A DNA stretch of 64,000 bases from Synanceia verrucosa (lineage: Eukaryota; Chordata; Actinopteri; Perciformes; Synanceiidae), in NCBI GenBank assembly GCA_029721515.1, contig CM056562.1:13053335-13117334 (forward strand), written 5' to 3'. Below, one piece after another: positions 49,040 to 62,100 of the stretch. The translations under genes and the position numbers were made by a program. The notes beneath the pieces were generated by a model. The model was not told the origin of the DNA. It ran no database searches and saw only the letters and a program-made list of their open reading frames with translations. Position 1 is the first letter of the stretch, and each line of letters begins with the position of its first letter.

Positions 49040-49110
<71 letters not shown>
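49040..49110. repeat. (TA)n array
   Basis: About 35 TA units without interruption. Confidence 0.95.
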
Positions 49111-49113
<3 letters not shown>

Positions 49114-52100
49114 TGGATGTTCCAGTTATTTACCATCTATGAGATATAGCAGCACAAATAACATCATCTATGTTATTTGCTATCTATAAAAAAAATATTG
49201 GCCATGGATATTGTTATATTTTGTTGAGCTGCTATGGGGTTTTAGCTCAGAGATGGCAAATAATTGGAAAATCCACACAAGTCATCTGAAAAATAATATT
49301 ATTTTTTTAATGAGTTTTTAGCTGAGCAGCAAGACTTACAATTTAATTATTTATAATTGCTAACAATCTGCAGAAAAGCATTTTGATATGGTAGTTTCAT
49401 ATTTTTGAAGTTGTAACGATAACTAAAAGTGATCAGATTTTGCATTTACATGATGAAAAGAACTCAACACATATAATGCATCACTTGTTTTCAATTGTCT
49501 TGGATTTATAAAAGACAGTATATTAGCATGTTACATTATTTCCATCTGTATGAGAGTATCCTCGCTTTTCATTGGGTTCAGAGTGACAATATTTCAGTGC
49601 TGATAGTGATCTATTTGACAATAGGAACAATCAACTTGCCTCTGGAGTGGAGAAATAAGAATTCTGCACTATAGTGAAGTAATTCAGAAGCATTGTGTGG
49701 TCCCTTTTACATGCACAAAAAAAAAAAAAAAAAACCATTTGGTCTCCATGGCTCAGAAAAACCCCAGAGGTGTTCCTGGCCAGATGGAGAACAAACCCCT
49801 TTATTTGCATGGCATGCTACAATAGCCTTCACCTTCCACAAGATTGAGATTGTGTCCTACCAAACAGTTGGTTAATGAGCTGCTGTGAAGCTGTGCCAAC
49901 AAGAGAGCTGACACATACCTAATATCATATTGAATAAGATGTGCTGAGAATATTTGTTGCCAAAGATGTGTTGTCTGTCCTCACTGCCTACGTTTTAAGT
50001 GATTATTCATTTTTATAGAGGATGTAGATAGTATGACTTATAGTAGCTGTGTTAATTTGTAAACCAGCTGTCCTGACAGATGAATTTCAATTTTACTGCC
50101 CCTTTAAATATGTCTTGGTTTCATGACCTAGAATATCAAGCATTTTTGTTGGGCCAACACAGCTAAATACATACTCCATACATACATAACTTACTATATT
50201 TGTTGTGTTTATAGTATGATATTTTAGAATAACAAGGTAACATTTATCATCTTAATGTACTCTAGACATATATAACTGTAACAATCATTAATGAGAAAAG
50301 TGGCGTTACATATAACTACAGCAAAAATATGTTATATTTTGACTCATCACTCATCCATAACATAACGTTCCATAACATACATTCCTCCACACAGTGCATT
50401 TACTGTGATCAAATATATTCCACTTTTGCTCACAGAATAATAGTCCCTGATGGAGAGGAGGCTGCTGAGCATACTGTCTGTATTCAAGCAAAGTTCATAG
50501 CATGTAAATCACCGCTCCATTTGGAGAACTGGCATCTACTCTAATATTCTCAAAAGTGAAAGCACACAGAGAGGCAACAAAATATTAAAATGTAGCAGGT
50601 GTTCGGTCTCAGTATGAGGGCGTGCCCCTCCAGTGAGCAAAGGTCTCAGCACCGTAGTGATATTCCATTGCTGAGGGCAAAAGGTGGTTCTTTTCTTCCA
50701 TTTTAGCTTTGGGACCTGTGTTTCCAGCAAGTTCTGCATCAAACAAAAGGTTAGAAAAGAGGCATCAATGAGCACCTAGTGGTATAAGTGGTTTTCCTCT
50801 CATAAAAATTCTCAGTGATTAGTAGCTTCTAACAAAATGCAGTTTAATTCCTGAATGCTTCACAGCAGGTAAAAATATCCACATGGTGTCTATATTTACC
50901 TGTGGGGACTAACCACAGTGCCGACAGAATATACTCATTTTATGCAGCATAGCCAGAGATGGTCAGGAATTTAGTTTCACAGGCACACAATGAAGTCAGG
51001 GAGTCTACACTGTATGAATGCATAGTTCAATTATAGAGACCTAAATAGTTTTACTTGCCGTTCATCAACTTTCATTTATGATCAGTTATGTTAAACCTTT
51101 TAGGAATATGTCACACTGTACACTATGCATATACAGTATATCATATATGTACTGTGCACATATTATTGATCATAAATCTAAATAATAATAATCTAAAACA
51201 TGTTTTCTTTATTTGTTGATTTATGTCTCCATTACTAAGAATACATGGAGCTCCAGCAAGCACTACCAATCAAATGGCTAAAGGCACCTTGCATGAAGCC
51301 TGAGAGGCAACTCAAAAAAATGAAAAACATCACCAAAGCGCTCACTTCAGATCATGAAGTTAATTGCTGTAAGCGCAGGGCAACAGCCAAATGCCACCTA
51401 GATGAGTGCCTCTGGATTTGTTTCAAGTCAGAGCACTCTTTCATTTAGATTACGACAGCTGGACAGCAGAGGACACTGTTCAGAGAGGAGGTAGTGATGT
51501 ACTCAAATTACAACTTAAAAAAAAACCTCGGAATTTTGAAAAAGGCAGAAACATGTCCCCCTAGTGTAAATTATGACTTAATCAAAGCCAGTACTTGCTA
51601 TTTTTACTGATAATATATACAGTTGCAATGTCATTTTTGTTTCAATGTCAGATTATATTATACTATTATACCATAGGTGCAAAGAAGATCGAAAAACAAA
51701 CTCATGTTTTACTCAGATTTTTATACTCTATTAGCTGTCCATGTTATGATGGCGAACATGTTGGCAATCAAATGCATATTACTCCAAAACAAGGGCCTCT
51801 TCTTTGGGATTTCTCATTTCTTGTTACCATTGAAGATAAACCCACTGTTAGCTTACATTTTAGCCTTGCACCATCTAAAAAAAAAGCATCTCAGACTCTC
51901 TGTCACATGGCAGACAATGTGCTAACGTTCATATGGACCAGCATGCCAAAGCACCACGCAGAAAGCTTCTTGAAGCTGCTGATAGCTGTACTTTCTACCA
52001 CAAGTGCCATTTAATTGAAAGATGTTTTTTGCAGCTTAAAGGTGCTTTTTTGGCATTGTGGTACAGTATCTAATTGAAGAGCTACTAGCCTGATAATAGA

Positions 52101-52321
52101 AGCTCATGTATTTTCATTTAGGTCATTTAATGGAGGTGGCTCTTTCAGTGCAGACCTCCGAGACAACACACCTGCGCCCAAGCTGTTCCACATGGCTCTT
52201 TTCATTTGTTCTCCTTTAAACATTGACCACATTTCTGGTTACAGTGCATGTGTGTTTACAATTAGATGATCACAGCATCAAAGGTATACTGTGAGTACCG
52301 GTTTAGCCAGAGAGTCACAAT

Positions 52322-52340
52322 GAGAGAGAGAGAGAGAGAG
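52322..52340. repeat. (GA)n microsatellite
   Basis: About nine GA units. Confidence 0.9.
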
Positions 52341-55300
52341 GTTTAGTACACTTCTACAGAATGTACAGTGTAAAAATAGGCCTGGTTCTGCACCAGCTGT
52401 ACCATTAACACATTTTGAATAAACTTGGTGTTTAATCATTTTGTGCCTTCATTAGCAGTACAGAGAAGGTGGTCCAGGTGTGTAGCAGTGGGGTAAATTG
52501 GCTGCAGTGTCTGGTGTTTACATGCAAAGAGCTTGTCTATTCTTAACCCACTTATTGTAACCCAGTTTTTGGTCAGTGCCAGTGAAGGACTCACAAGCAA
52601 ACACAGCTATAAGAGGACTAATTTGATATCTGGTTTGTCTGCCCAGTTTTATTTGTTTTTAATAGCCTAAATTTAGTTGTTTCTTGTTTGTTACACAGGA
52701 TTGATGATGTGTCTGCCTATGCCAGATGTGGCTTTTTTATAGACAAAAGAAATCTGCAGTTGCTGTATTACACATTTATCATTTTTTCATCCAATAGAAT
52801 CCTACACAAATTTGTGTTCATTGACATTTGTATAGCCGCATTTTGAATACACAGAATGTAAATTATAGAACAGGAATTCAAAAACAAACTAAGATGTACA
52901 GCGACACTCCATCCAATTTATCTCTGCGATGGACCAGAGTGGCTCTTTCTCATTGCCTTTATTTTTACTTTCTGTGTGAATGCAGACTGCTACAGCGTTG
53001 GCACATTTTTCATGTCAAGGAAAAAAAAATCATGGTAAGCACACAGTGCTGTAATGTTAGTCTTAAGAGTATCAGTAATTCCCCTTTAGATGGAAGTTCT
53101 TGCTCAGTCAAAGTGACATACAAACATACTGTTTTTGTTTTGTTTTGTTTTGTTTTTTTTTTTCAAAAAAAGGGCATTCTAGATACAGATCATTTGTTTA
53201 TAATTGATGTATATATTTAAGTAACTTGTGTTGTAAATGTGGTTTAAGGTTATGGAATTCAAGGCTTAAGATTTTTTCATGTGCAGCACAATATAAAAGC
53301 TCACAAATTGTTGAAAATAGGTTTTCAACCTCTCAGGAACTTTATTGTGTTCACTGAATGTCATGGCAGTCTGCCCTATTCTGTGATAGTGATGCATTGC
53401 ACTAAAGAATTAACACAATTTTTCATGATCACAGCCCATGATATTTGTGGTTCTCATAGCATTAATTAATCATCTATAAACCTTCATCCACCTAAGATTG
53501 TGTCTCACATCTCATACTCCATCTTATCATGTCACCCTTGAGAATACCATGTGCATGCATAGTCTGAACTATGCGTGAGGTGTGCTCACATTCTTCTTTA
53601 ATTTTAGTATTTATTTTTGTATAACAAGTCTTGTGGAGGACAGTGTGCATGTTTTTTTGTGCAGATGCATATGGTCCTCTGTGTTTGACAAAAAAATGAC
53701 ACTGATGTGGGCGTTTTAATTGGATGTGAAAGTCTTAAATGCAAACAGAACTCCTTGGTCCAGTTTCGATAAATCTTGGAGGGATGCTGAATTTTTGCCG
53801 GCTGACTAGCCAAATAGAGGCACAACAATTTAAGGTCAAAATTTCAAACTTGGAGGACCAGAATGCAGCACAGAAAGGAAACTTGGAATGATGCTGTTTG
53901 CAGCATGAAAGTAATACACAGTTTAAGCCATCAGTGAATCTGAGATTTGATTTACTGCCTGACACCACACTGATGACTCCACAGACAAAGACCATAATCT
54001 ATATTGCACAAATGGAGGGTAATATCATTTTAAATGAACCTCCTCTGGGAAACTGTTACATCACACTGACAGCAACTTTGATAAGAAGACTATAGTCACA
54101 AGTGTAGCAGTCCAGACTGAACTTGTACTCTTAAAATGGAGACATCACTCATATTTCAATTGAAACGTCCATCAAAGTTAGTTCACTGTCCTCTGGGGAT
54201 TAACCCACAATTTCTTCTCCTCGGAGACATTCGCTGGCATGAGTGGTGATCACATACTGTAGCTCCAACCAGATGATGGAATGACTACGTACACACACAT
54301 ACACACACACACACCTTGGGTATTCCTCGCTGTACTCTGTCAAAGAGAAGCCTCCAGTCACTGCTCAGTGGCAGAAGATGCATTACATTGCGGTGACATT
54401 CGAAATAGTCCCTGTGGTGCTCTACCATTGCTTTGACTGACAGACCAGCTTGGGAAACCTGTGCCGTCCCATAATTCACCAGATGCTCCATGCTCTCTGT
54501 GGTCTCATGGATTCCCTCTCAATTCTTACGTCCCAAGATACACAGAGCTGCATGAGTATCACTGTCTTACTTTTTTCATTAATGTCACTCCAGGTGTATT
54601 GGAAATTGGTCTTTCTGCTTTTTGAACATAATCATACACAGAATTGTTTACTCAGCTGGTTCAAAATGCACAGTGAGGGTTGCTTGGAGAGCACCATCCA
54701 GTTCTTAAGTCATTTTTTATTCAACACTTCAATCAATCAATAGCATCAACCTTCATCTGACTGAATAGCAAATCACAAATAGTGATTTAAAATTGCTGTA
54801 TCTATTCACGCTCAGAAATGTATGAGCTGTATAATTTCATAAAGTATTTGCTATTACAGAGCATTAGATGATGTTACCGTCTGACAAATGGCAAGAGAAA
54901 AGTGTCAAATCTAATGCATGGTCTTAGTCACATAGTATTCTGTAGTTAAATGATTTCCATGTTAATACCAGTGCATACATGTTTCTTTAAAATATATCAA
55001 GTGACATTTTTTAGCATCTTCTTAAACCATAATTTATGTACAGTATATTTATGTAACCCTTAACTTGAAGCAGTGGGTGTAACACAATGAGGCAAAGAAA
55101 CAATAAAAGCACTAACATTTTTAAAACATATGTTTGTTAACTCTTTGTTATGTTCATGTATTGCTTTTAATTATGTGTAGCAGATGATGTTCTTCGGGGG
55201 AAATCCAGTATTTGGGGGTCTGAGCTTTAAAAATAAATAGTGGCATTGTGCTGGAAATTGTATCTCTGTGTTATAGCTCACACTACAACAAATGCAAAGT

Positions 55301-56242
55301 TTAGATTTACTGTTACCACATTAGTTAACTCATTAACTCATTGAATGCCAGCCTTTTTTTTTAAAAGAAAAAAAAGAAAGTGCCTTGTTTTGGGCTATTT
55401 TCATTCATCTTTCATGACCCACAGAATATTTTGTACCATGTCTCTGAAAACACAGAATAGCTCAAATGAAAGAATAGACTCTCAATTTCATCATGAAAAA
55501 AAAATTTTTTTTTACCTTGTTCCATTCTTGTTTAATGAGAGGTAGAGTAGAGGCCACTTTTACCAAAATCACTTTTTGTCCAGAATCTGTTTTGCTCTCT
55601 ATTCGTGATCGTCTCCACTTCCTGCTTTGATCTCTGTGGTGTATACTGTCTCTTTATGTCCAAAATACAAATCCCTGAAGCCCCAATATTACTCACAGGC
55701 TGTGTGAGAAATAGAGTTCTAAGTTCAAAGAGTTAAGATGGATGGTTTTCAAACTATAAATTCAGTAGTGTTTGAATTTCAGTACTCACTCACACAATTA
55801 AAGTTCACAATAAAATTTAAATTTCATTTCATATTTAGTTAAAATTTAATTTAAAAATGTTTGCTTATAAAATTTGCTCAAAAAATTAGCATTATTTGCT
55901 CCCATACATTCATTTATTCTTATTTCATTGACATTTATGTTGTTAAACATCAGTTGGTTTGATTTGTTCAGCAAAAAATCATCATGAGGACCAAATCAAA
56001 ACCAAGTGACAGAGGAATATTTGTATGTAAAATGTGGATGTAGTTACTGCAACGTCACTCATTGGTTTGTGGTCTACACTTTGATGTCTCGGGTTAGGCA
56101 TTATTGTTTGTTTCCATTTTGATTTTTTGCAACCAGAAATAACAGAAGAGGGTGGTGTACAACAATAACTTTTCATGGACTGAATATATGCTGTAAAAGT
56201 TAAAGACAAAAACATGGAAACAGCCAGATCAGACAGCCTGTG

Positions 56243-56500
56243 GTAGAGACCTGTCGATCACAAACGTACCCTACTTTTTGGTCTGTTTCCCTCTAAATTG
56301 GACCATAATTAACTAAATGTACATCATGCTGCACTGAGGTACAGGGAAGTGAGAAATAAGCTAATTTTATCATAGACATCTGGACGATCAAACTTCTTTT
56401 TGCAACCTGAGGAGTTGCCCACTACTGGCCATTAGATCAAATACAAGGTTAAGGCACTTCCGCATTGGCTTCACTTTTCAGCCCCGGAAGTTGTGCACTG
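56243..56500 (+). repeat. teleost dispersed repeat (GCACTTCCGCATTGGCTTC type)
   Basis: Contains, in order, GACCTGTCGATCACAA, GGTCTGTTTCCCTCTAAA, GGACCATAATTAACTAAATG, ACTTCTTTTTGCAACC, AAGGCACTTCCGCATTGGC and CCCGGAAGTTG. This series matches a repeat I know from many percomorph genomes. Copy limits are approximate. It ends about 490 bases before exon 22. Confidence 0.72.
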
Positions 56501-56991
56501 GGACTACCTCCGACAGGCAGAACATTACCAGTCCCAGGCTGCCTTCAAAAGTACAACAAAACATCCATGCTGATCTGCTTAGCCGTCCGCCCCTCAACCC
56601 CCTAATGAACAAGAGCAAGAGAGCTCTTGGGTTTAGCCTCTCCCTCTTACCCCAACTTAACAAGATGTCGTCCCCCATCCCTGCTTCCCCCAATCGCTTG
56701 CTTTCTCTCACACACAGACACAAATGTACGGTGGTGCACACAGCCACACACCTCCCAAACCCCAAACCACTAACCCTCAGACCAATCTGTCTGCGGCACT
56801 AAAGTATTATTAGACTTACACTCTCTCAAAGGGGAAACAGTGAGTGCTGAGAGCTGGAAGATGAGATATGCTACAGGGGCTACTAGTTCCATTAAAATGG
56901 CATTCACAGGGGTCTTTGTTATCAGTGGCCCTGACGGTTTTCAGGATGTAGTGAGGCTTGCTGATCCATGACCATCTCATCCATCTTTCAG

Positions 56992-57088
56992 GATTTGAAG
57001 GAAGTTGGTGTGAAATTGACACCAATGAGTGTAGCTCAAATCCATGCCAAAACCAGGGTGACTGTGTGGACCGGGTCAACAGCTACAG
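56992..57088 (+). CDS. eys: eys exon 22 of window: end of EGF26 and first half of EGF27
   Basis: The acceptor is ATCCATCTTTCAG and the donor GTAAAG; 97 bases, phase 1 in, phase 2 out. It reads FEGSWCEIDTNEC, closing EGF26 from 16.5 kb upstream, then CSSNPC (O-glucose consensus), CQNQGDC and VDRVNSY. EGF27 is split at the codon before C4, like EGF7 and EGF1. Confidence 0.95.
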
Positions 57089-57561
57089 GTAAAGAGTGTT
57101 ATCCATAACCAGCTTTTCACTCCTTAGGAGATCAGGAAATGTCAGGCTTCGTAGTGATGGCCTTTAAACAATCAGTACCAGTACCCTGCATTCCTGTACA
57201 GCCTTCAGGCCATTATACTGTAGTTTTGATGCTAAGCTAATAGATTTCCTCTGAGCTGATGCCCTTTCTGAAAAAAAATTTTAATGCCTTAACCATTCCA
57301 AGCTGAAATGAGGTCAAATCATTAACAAAAGAAATCTGTTTTAATTGCTCTTGACGTGCAGTCTTTAGGTTTAAACAGTCAAAATCCATGCTTGACACTG
57401 TGCTATATGTGTAGTCAGACTAAATATGATGTGTAATTAATATCATTAAATTTCTATAGATTTCTTACTGACTCTGTTCATGTGCCGGTAAGAAACAGAT
57501 ATAAATCTTCCTTCCCTCTGTGACAAAACTTCAATATTAATGATTTCTTTTTTCTATCCAG
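57089..57561. other. eys intron, 0.5 kb
   Basis: AT-rich intron with nothing recognised. Confidence 0.75.
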
Positions 57562-57669
57562 CTGTGATTGTAAATTGGGATTTTCTGGCCTTAATTGTGA
57601 AGAAGACATCAATGAGTGCACCTCTAGCCCTTGCCAGAACTCTGCCGTTTGTCAAGACCTTGTGAACAA
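57562..57669 (+). CDS. eys: eys exon 23 of window: end of EGF27 and first half of EGF28
   Basis: The acceptor is TTTTTTCTATCCAG and the donor GTAAGT; 108 bases, phase 2 at both ends, so it too could be skipped in frame, although skipping would fuse two half domains. It reads CDCKLGFSGLNC and then INECTSSPC (O-glucose consensus), CQNSAVC and DLVNK. EGF28 lacks the O-fucose consensus. Confidence 0.95.
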
Positions 57670-59010
57670 GTAAGTGTAAATATAACTCTTTTTTTGCTTT
57701 GACTTTATGGCCTTTATTCATTCTGCACTTTTAAAAAATTGCAACTAGCGGCAAAGGCCAGGGAATAATAATTTCCTGCATTTGTGTTTGAAGTCAAATA
57801 AACAAAAAAGAAAACACACAGGGGTGGCTTTCCCCTTCAAAGTGTTCCAGTTTATATAACAAGCCTGTCTTCATCCTTGACACACATAAGCTGCTATTCT
57901 AAAGACAGAGAGCGAATTCAGCAGGAACACATCATGTATCTAGATTGGGCTTTACTCCACTGGTGCTTCTCTCTCTGCTGTGCTTAATGGGAGCCCCGGG
58001 GCTTCCAGGCTTAGTCGGACAGATGGGTAGCGAAGTCCCAGGGCCAATTTGAGTCCTAAATGGTTTGTCTCCAGTTTGTCTCCCGTCATGATTTCGCTCC
58101 CATGTGACCTGGCCCTGCTCAGAGCGCTCCCCTGATTGCACAGTCCAGGGAGTTCACATCAGGTGTCTTTTAACCTCGCTGCCCACCACAAACACTGCAC
58201 ACACCACTATCTCCATCTCCCTGACCCAACAAGCTGAGCAAGTCAATCCGTACCGGGGTGATGAATCAGACTGTGTAGTCTACTCACTGAGCCTTTGCTC
58301 TCTTTTTTCTTTCTTTTTGTTAGAGTTTGACTCTGTAAAAGTCACATCATTTGCTCATATTTTGTATGTACAACATGTTTGTCTCTAATCAGTCCGGCCT
58401 TTGTAGTTGACACAATTAGCCAGCACAGGACTGCTGTGGTGTAATAATTACCATTTAGCATATTAGAGAAATGTAATGTGATGAAACTGGCTTCATTGAT
58501 GAAAAATGATGATGTCTAACTAATCAAAATATGTAGTTGAGATTTCAGCACAGTAATTACATGTTTTCTTATTATCTCGCTTACAAACAGGATAAGCATC
58601 TCCTCTGAGGTGTGTGTTTGGGGGATATTAGACTCACCAACAGCTGCAGAGAGGGATTTGTATTGAGTAAACTGCATTATTGGACAGATGAAGCTCTTCC
58701 CAGTCGTCCTGAAATATAATTCAAATTAAGTACACACAGTTGAACGGAATTGCTGTCATATTGTTGATTTTATTTTTTGAAAAGCTGCCGGTCAAATAGA
58801 TGAAGAGTGGGTCTTAATATGCACCATAGCTGGTCTTTAGATCTCACATTTTTCTTTTAAATTTATTTTTTCGGCGTGTTTGCTGAGAAAAATATTTACT
58901 CTAACATCTGAACTTAGCACAGTGTGTGCTCTAATTACTGCCTGACATGCTGGTCTCTACTGGACTTCGCTTTTTTTCCTAATGACTGAGTGTTATCACA
59001 TCTTCCTCAG
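57670..59010. other. eys intron, 1.3 kb
   Basis: Has a GC-richer patch at about 57955-58260 (for example GGGAGCCCCGGGGCTTCC) without an EGF frame. No repeat family recognised; a conserved noncoding element is possible but untested. Confidence 0.7.
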
Positions 59011-59156
59011 GTTCCACTGCCTTTGCCCTCCTGGTTATTTCGGAACGCTGTGTGACCTGGATGTGAATGAGTGTGAAGTTTCACCTTGCCTACACGAGGG
59101 CATCTGTATCAACACACCCGGGGGCTTCAAGTGCGTCTGTCGCCCTGGATACTCAG
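59011..59156 (+). CDS. eys: eys exon 24 of window: end of EGF28 and EGF29
   Basis: The acceptor is CATCTTCCTCAG and the donor GTAGCT; phase 2 in, phase 1 out. It reads FHCLCPPGYFGTLC and then VNECEVSPC, CLHEGIC and ending CVCRPGYSG, leaving C6 for an exon beyond the window. EGF29 has a calcium-binding signature but neither O-glycan consensus. It is the last coding exon I can find before 64000. Confidence 0.95.
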
Positions 59157-62100
59157 GTAGCTCTTTAACCCTCAGGTGACATGAAGATCAATATGAGAGT
59201 CTAAAAAGCTTATCACGACTGCATGCGGCCGCACACTATTGAGGCTATGCCGACACAGATCTGGCTTAGGGTTTCAAAAAAAAAAGAGGATACTCTCAAT
59301 ACTTGCTTTTAATTAGCCCGCCTGCCTCTGCAAGATACAGTGCCTGCCTTTCAGTAAAGCCAACAAGAGATAAATTCATGTCACCAGTTCTATCTGATGA
59401 AAACATCTCACTGTCTGTTAGTTGCCTTTTATTTCGTTTCATCAGCTTCTTTAGTCTCGGCGCACTATTGTTATTTTACTTTAATCCATTCGTCTTATTT
59501 TCCACTCAGACGGATATCAAGCTATTTTAGCGTGTATGTGTATGGGAGTGCGCTCTCTATCCAAAGAAGCCGATTCCTGTCAGATACTTGGAAGATTAAT
59601 TTCATTTGTCTTCCACACTGTATCATCAATTTATCCTTCCCCAGATGAGGGGGGGGTAGGAGGAAACCTCTGAGGTATTGCTACTCTGGAGAGCCGAACC
59701 TGACACGCATGGCCCAATTCCCACAGAAGCAGCTTTTATTATTAGGCCTCCGCACAGCATAGTACAAGTCATTACTTTTTCTGTTGCTCTAAGCTCATCT
59801 GAGGAAACAGGGTTCCCCAAGAGAGCAAGCGGCCAGAGGGTACAGTTTGGATTGGCTCAAACCAACTAGAACTTGTGCAAAATATTTGCTCTAGTAACAC
59901 ATGCAAGACCATTGCAACTTTTCACAAGAATTTCAAACAGGTTCATGTTTTTTTTATTCCAGTCCAATAGTAAATATGCAGACTGGGTTGTTTCATCATC
60001 ACATCACGTTTGTGCAGCCTGATTGGAATTGATTGAAATGTTATTCTGCTTTGATGGTATGATGCGTCATCTCCTCTATCACAGAAATACTGTAACTCGT
60101 TGTGTCACTTGATGGTATTATCATATTATTTGCTTCAGCCATCAGGGAGGTTGAGGGCTGTTATTTTGCATATCGAATGCCAGCATTGATTTTGACTGGA
60201 ACAGCTGAAGCTGCTCACTAATAAATCAGTCTTGTGCTATATCTACTCACATTCATGGATGTCATTAAGCTACAATGACACTTCATTCCCTTCTGCATCA
60301 CTACTCATATTGAATTCTCTTAGTGGTTTGCTGTTGGTCACTGAGTCGGTGCCTCTAAGTGTCCTCTTTTTAATATGGATTTTATTATTTTTTTTCTAAA
60401 TGCTTAGCTTCTAAATTGATCATTCATCTAACCTGATGGAACATTTGAAAGCTCTTTTTTTGAGCTTTGAGAAATAATTGACGAAAATAGCCAGAAAATT
60501 GTTGACAATTTTGCGGGCTTTTTTTCTGCCTCTAACCCACTTTAGATGGCAAACACCACCTTGGCAAAGATTTTAAAGATCCTTTCATCTTCATCTTTGC
60601 AAGTCAGGGTCAATATGAATGACTTTGGTGTGTCTCTAACATAATCACATGCTTAAATAATTCATTTGATTAATTTCTATATGCATTGTTTCTCCATGCA
60701 TCATATTGGCAAACACCATAAAGTGTGGTGTTTCTTACGTAAGGCAGTCTTGGCAGCTGTGAAGATCTCAGCTGTCTGATCATTATTTAAGATGTTTTGT
60801 CTAAAAGCTTCTGCAATCACAATAATGTATTCTTCAACTGTACATGGGCACAGTGCTCTGTACTGAGGTCAGAAGTCATTACGGCAACATGATTAATGGG
60901 TAATCTTGTTTATATAAATCACAGTTTGAGCGCACTATTCGTCACCTTCTGTTTCCTCTTCTTCACCCATCATTAAGGAGCATGTTCCCTTGAGTGATAG
61001 TACAGTGCAATCAGCACATTGTTGCAGCTTCCTCAGTCAGCACAATGTCGGATTTTCTGGCCCTCAAAATGCCTTTTGCTGTTAAGGCTTCAGTAAATGC
61101 AGTCTTTTGCTGGGTGAACTTGAATAAAATTTGGTCATTATTTCTGTCTGTGCCTCTGAGCCTCTGCAGGGATATGTTCCTTTAGAAATGTAGATTTAAT
61201 GTAAATTAAATGTATTAAGCATATCAATCGTAGGCCAAGACAATTCTTGCTGCTGTGAGTCAGAACATGACTTTTACATGTCTTTTTGGGCACAAAGTAC
61301 ACATTAGTATTTCATTTTTTAAAAAGCTGTTTCCAACCCTTGTTGACCAGTCTGAAGCATTAAATATTCATTATTTAATCCCATATCTCATTCATAGTTC
61401 AGTCTTTTTACTGTTTTATATTGGGTGTAAAATGCCAGCTCAGATCCTAAAATATTTAATAACTTTTGACCTAAATAAAACCTACATAATGGGAACATCA
61501 GTCTGTGGGTAATGTGATAAAGAAGTGTCATAAAAATGTGTGTTGAATGAGCAAGAGATATTTGCTTCACTTCCCCCACCACACCTCTGCATTACATTAT
61601 CCATAGTGCACCTTTCTTGTTTTATTTTTGGGATCAGGGATTGTTTTTATCCTGAGCATTCATAAATTGCAAACTCTCCAGTAGCAGTACAGCTACATTA
61701 AAGTAATCCATTTGGCCTGAGACAAAATCAGTTTTACATTCTGTAATCAAAGAACATGATTCACTTTCATGAAGACAAAGACAAAGACTAATTCACACAG
61801 TCATAATGTTTTATCTCTCAATTCCTGAAAAGTGAGATTTTACAGAGTGGCACATAATATTTTTACCACTTTAGCGGAAAACCAACATAACTAAAATTCC
61901 CGTTTGTCGAATTAGCTTCAGCCCATTTATTTTTAATTCCTCAGTGAAACGAGTCACTTCTGTGGATCTCTCTGAAGCGGTACCTGCTATAATTTAGTCT
62001 ACTACACACAGTCATCAGTGTGTTTTTCCAACTTGTGTTCTGATTTGTTGGCAGAAGGAAGACACATTTTGACGCTTTCTGTTATCTGGTGTTTCCCCTC

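Larger units (their letters stand above)
40438..56991. other. eys intron, 16.5 kb (largest in window)
   Basis: Separates EGF26 from its own sixth cysteine. It holds a decayed Ty3/Gypsy element at about 41340-44375, a SINE-like fragment at 44960-45079, TA/CA arrays at 46332-46390, 46454-46508, 47457-47547 and 49040-49110, a (GA)n tract at 52322-52340, a CA tract near 54291-54314 and a teleost repeat at about 56243-56500. I see no exon and no host gene on either strand. Confidence 0.8.
544..59156 (+). other. eys: eys (eyes shut homolog) gene, internal part: 24 coding exons
   Basis: Seen: 24 exons flanked by AG/GT join into one open frame of 3397 coding bases, about 1132 codons, that encodes the tail of one EGF domain and 29 further EGF-like domains. 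Phases agree at all 23 internal junctions. Known: vertebrate EYS is a secreted photoreceptor matrix protein with a long N-terminal EGF array followed by laminin-G domains alternating with EGFs; loss causes retinitis pigmentosa (RP25) in humans, and the gene is absent from mice. Inferred: the order and wording of EGF20-EGF29 match human EYS as I remember it, which separates this gene from Notch, Crumbs and other EGF-rich genes. No laminin-G domain appears, so the 3' part lies beyond 64000, and the signal-peptide exons lie before position 1. No transmembrane segment is seen, which fits a secreted protein. Confidence 0.93.

Noticed and set aside
51595..52014. 139-residue open frame on the + strand
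   Set aside because: The composition resembles translated AT-rich intron. It has no recognisable domain and no splice or promoter context.
52828..53220. 130-residue open frame on the + strand
   Set aside because: It begins with an alternative start, includes translated T-rich runs and has no family features.
544..59156. Notch, Jagged, Crumbs or FAT-type gene as an alternative identity
   Set aside because: No LNR, DSL, laminin-G, cadherin or transmembrane segment is seen. The exon pattern and the wording of EGF20-29 follow EYS instead.
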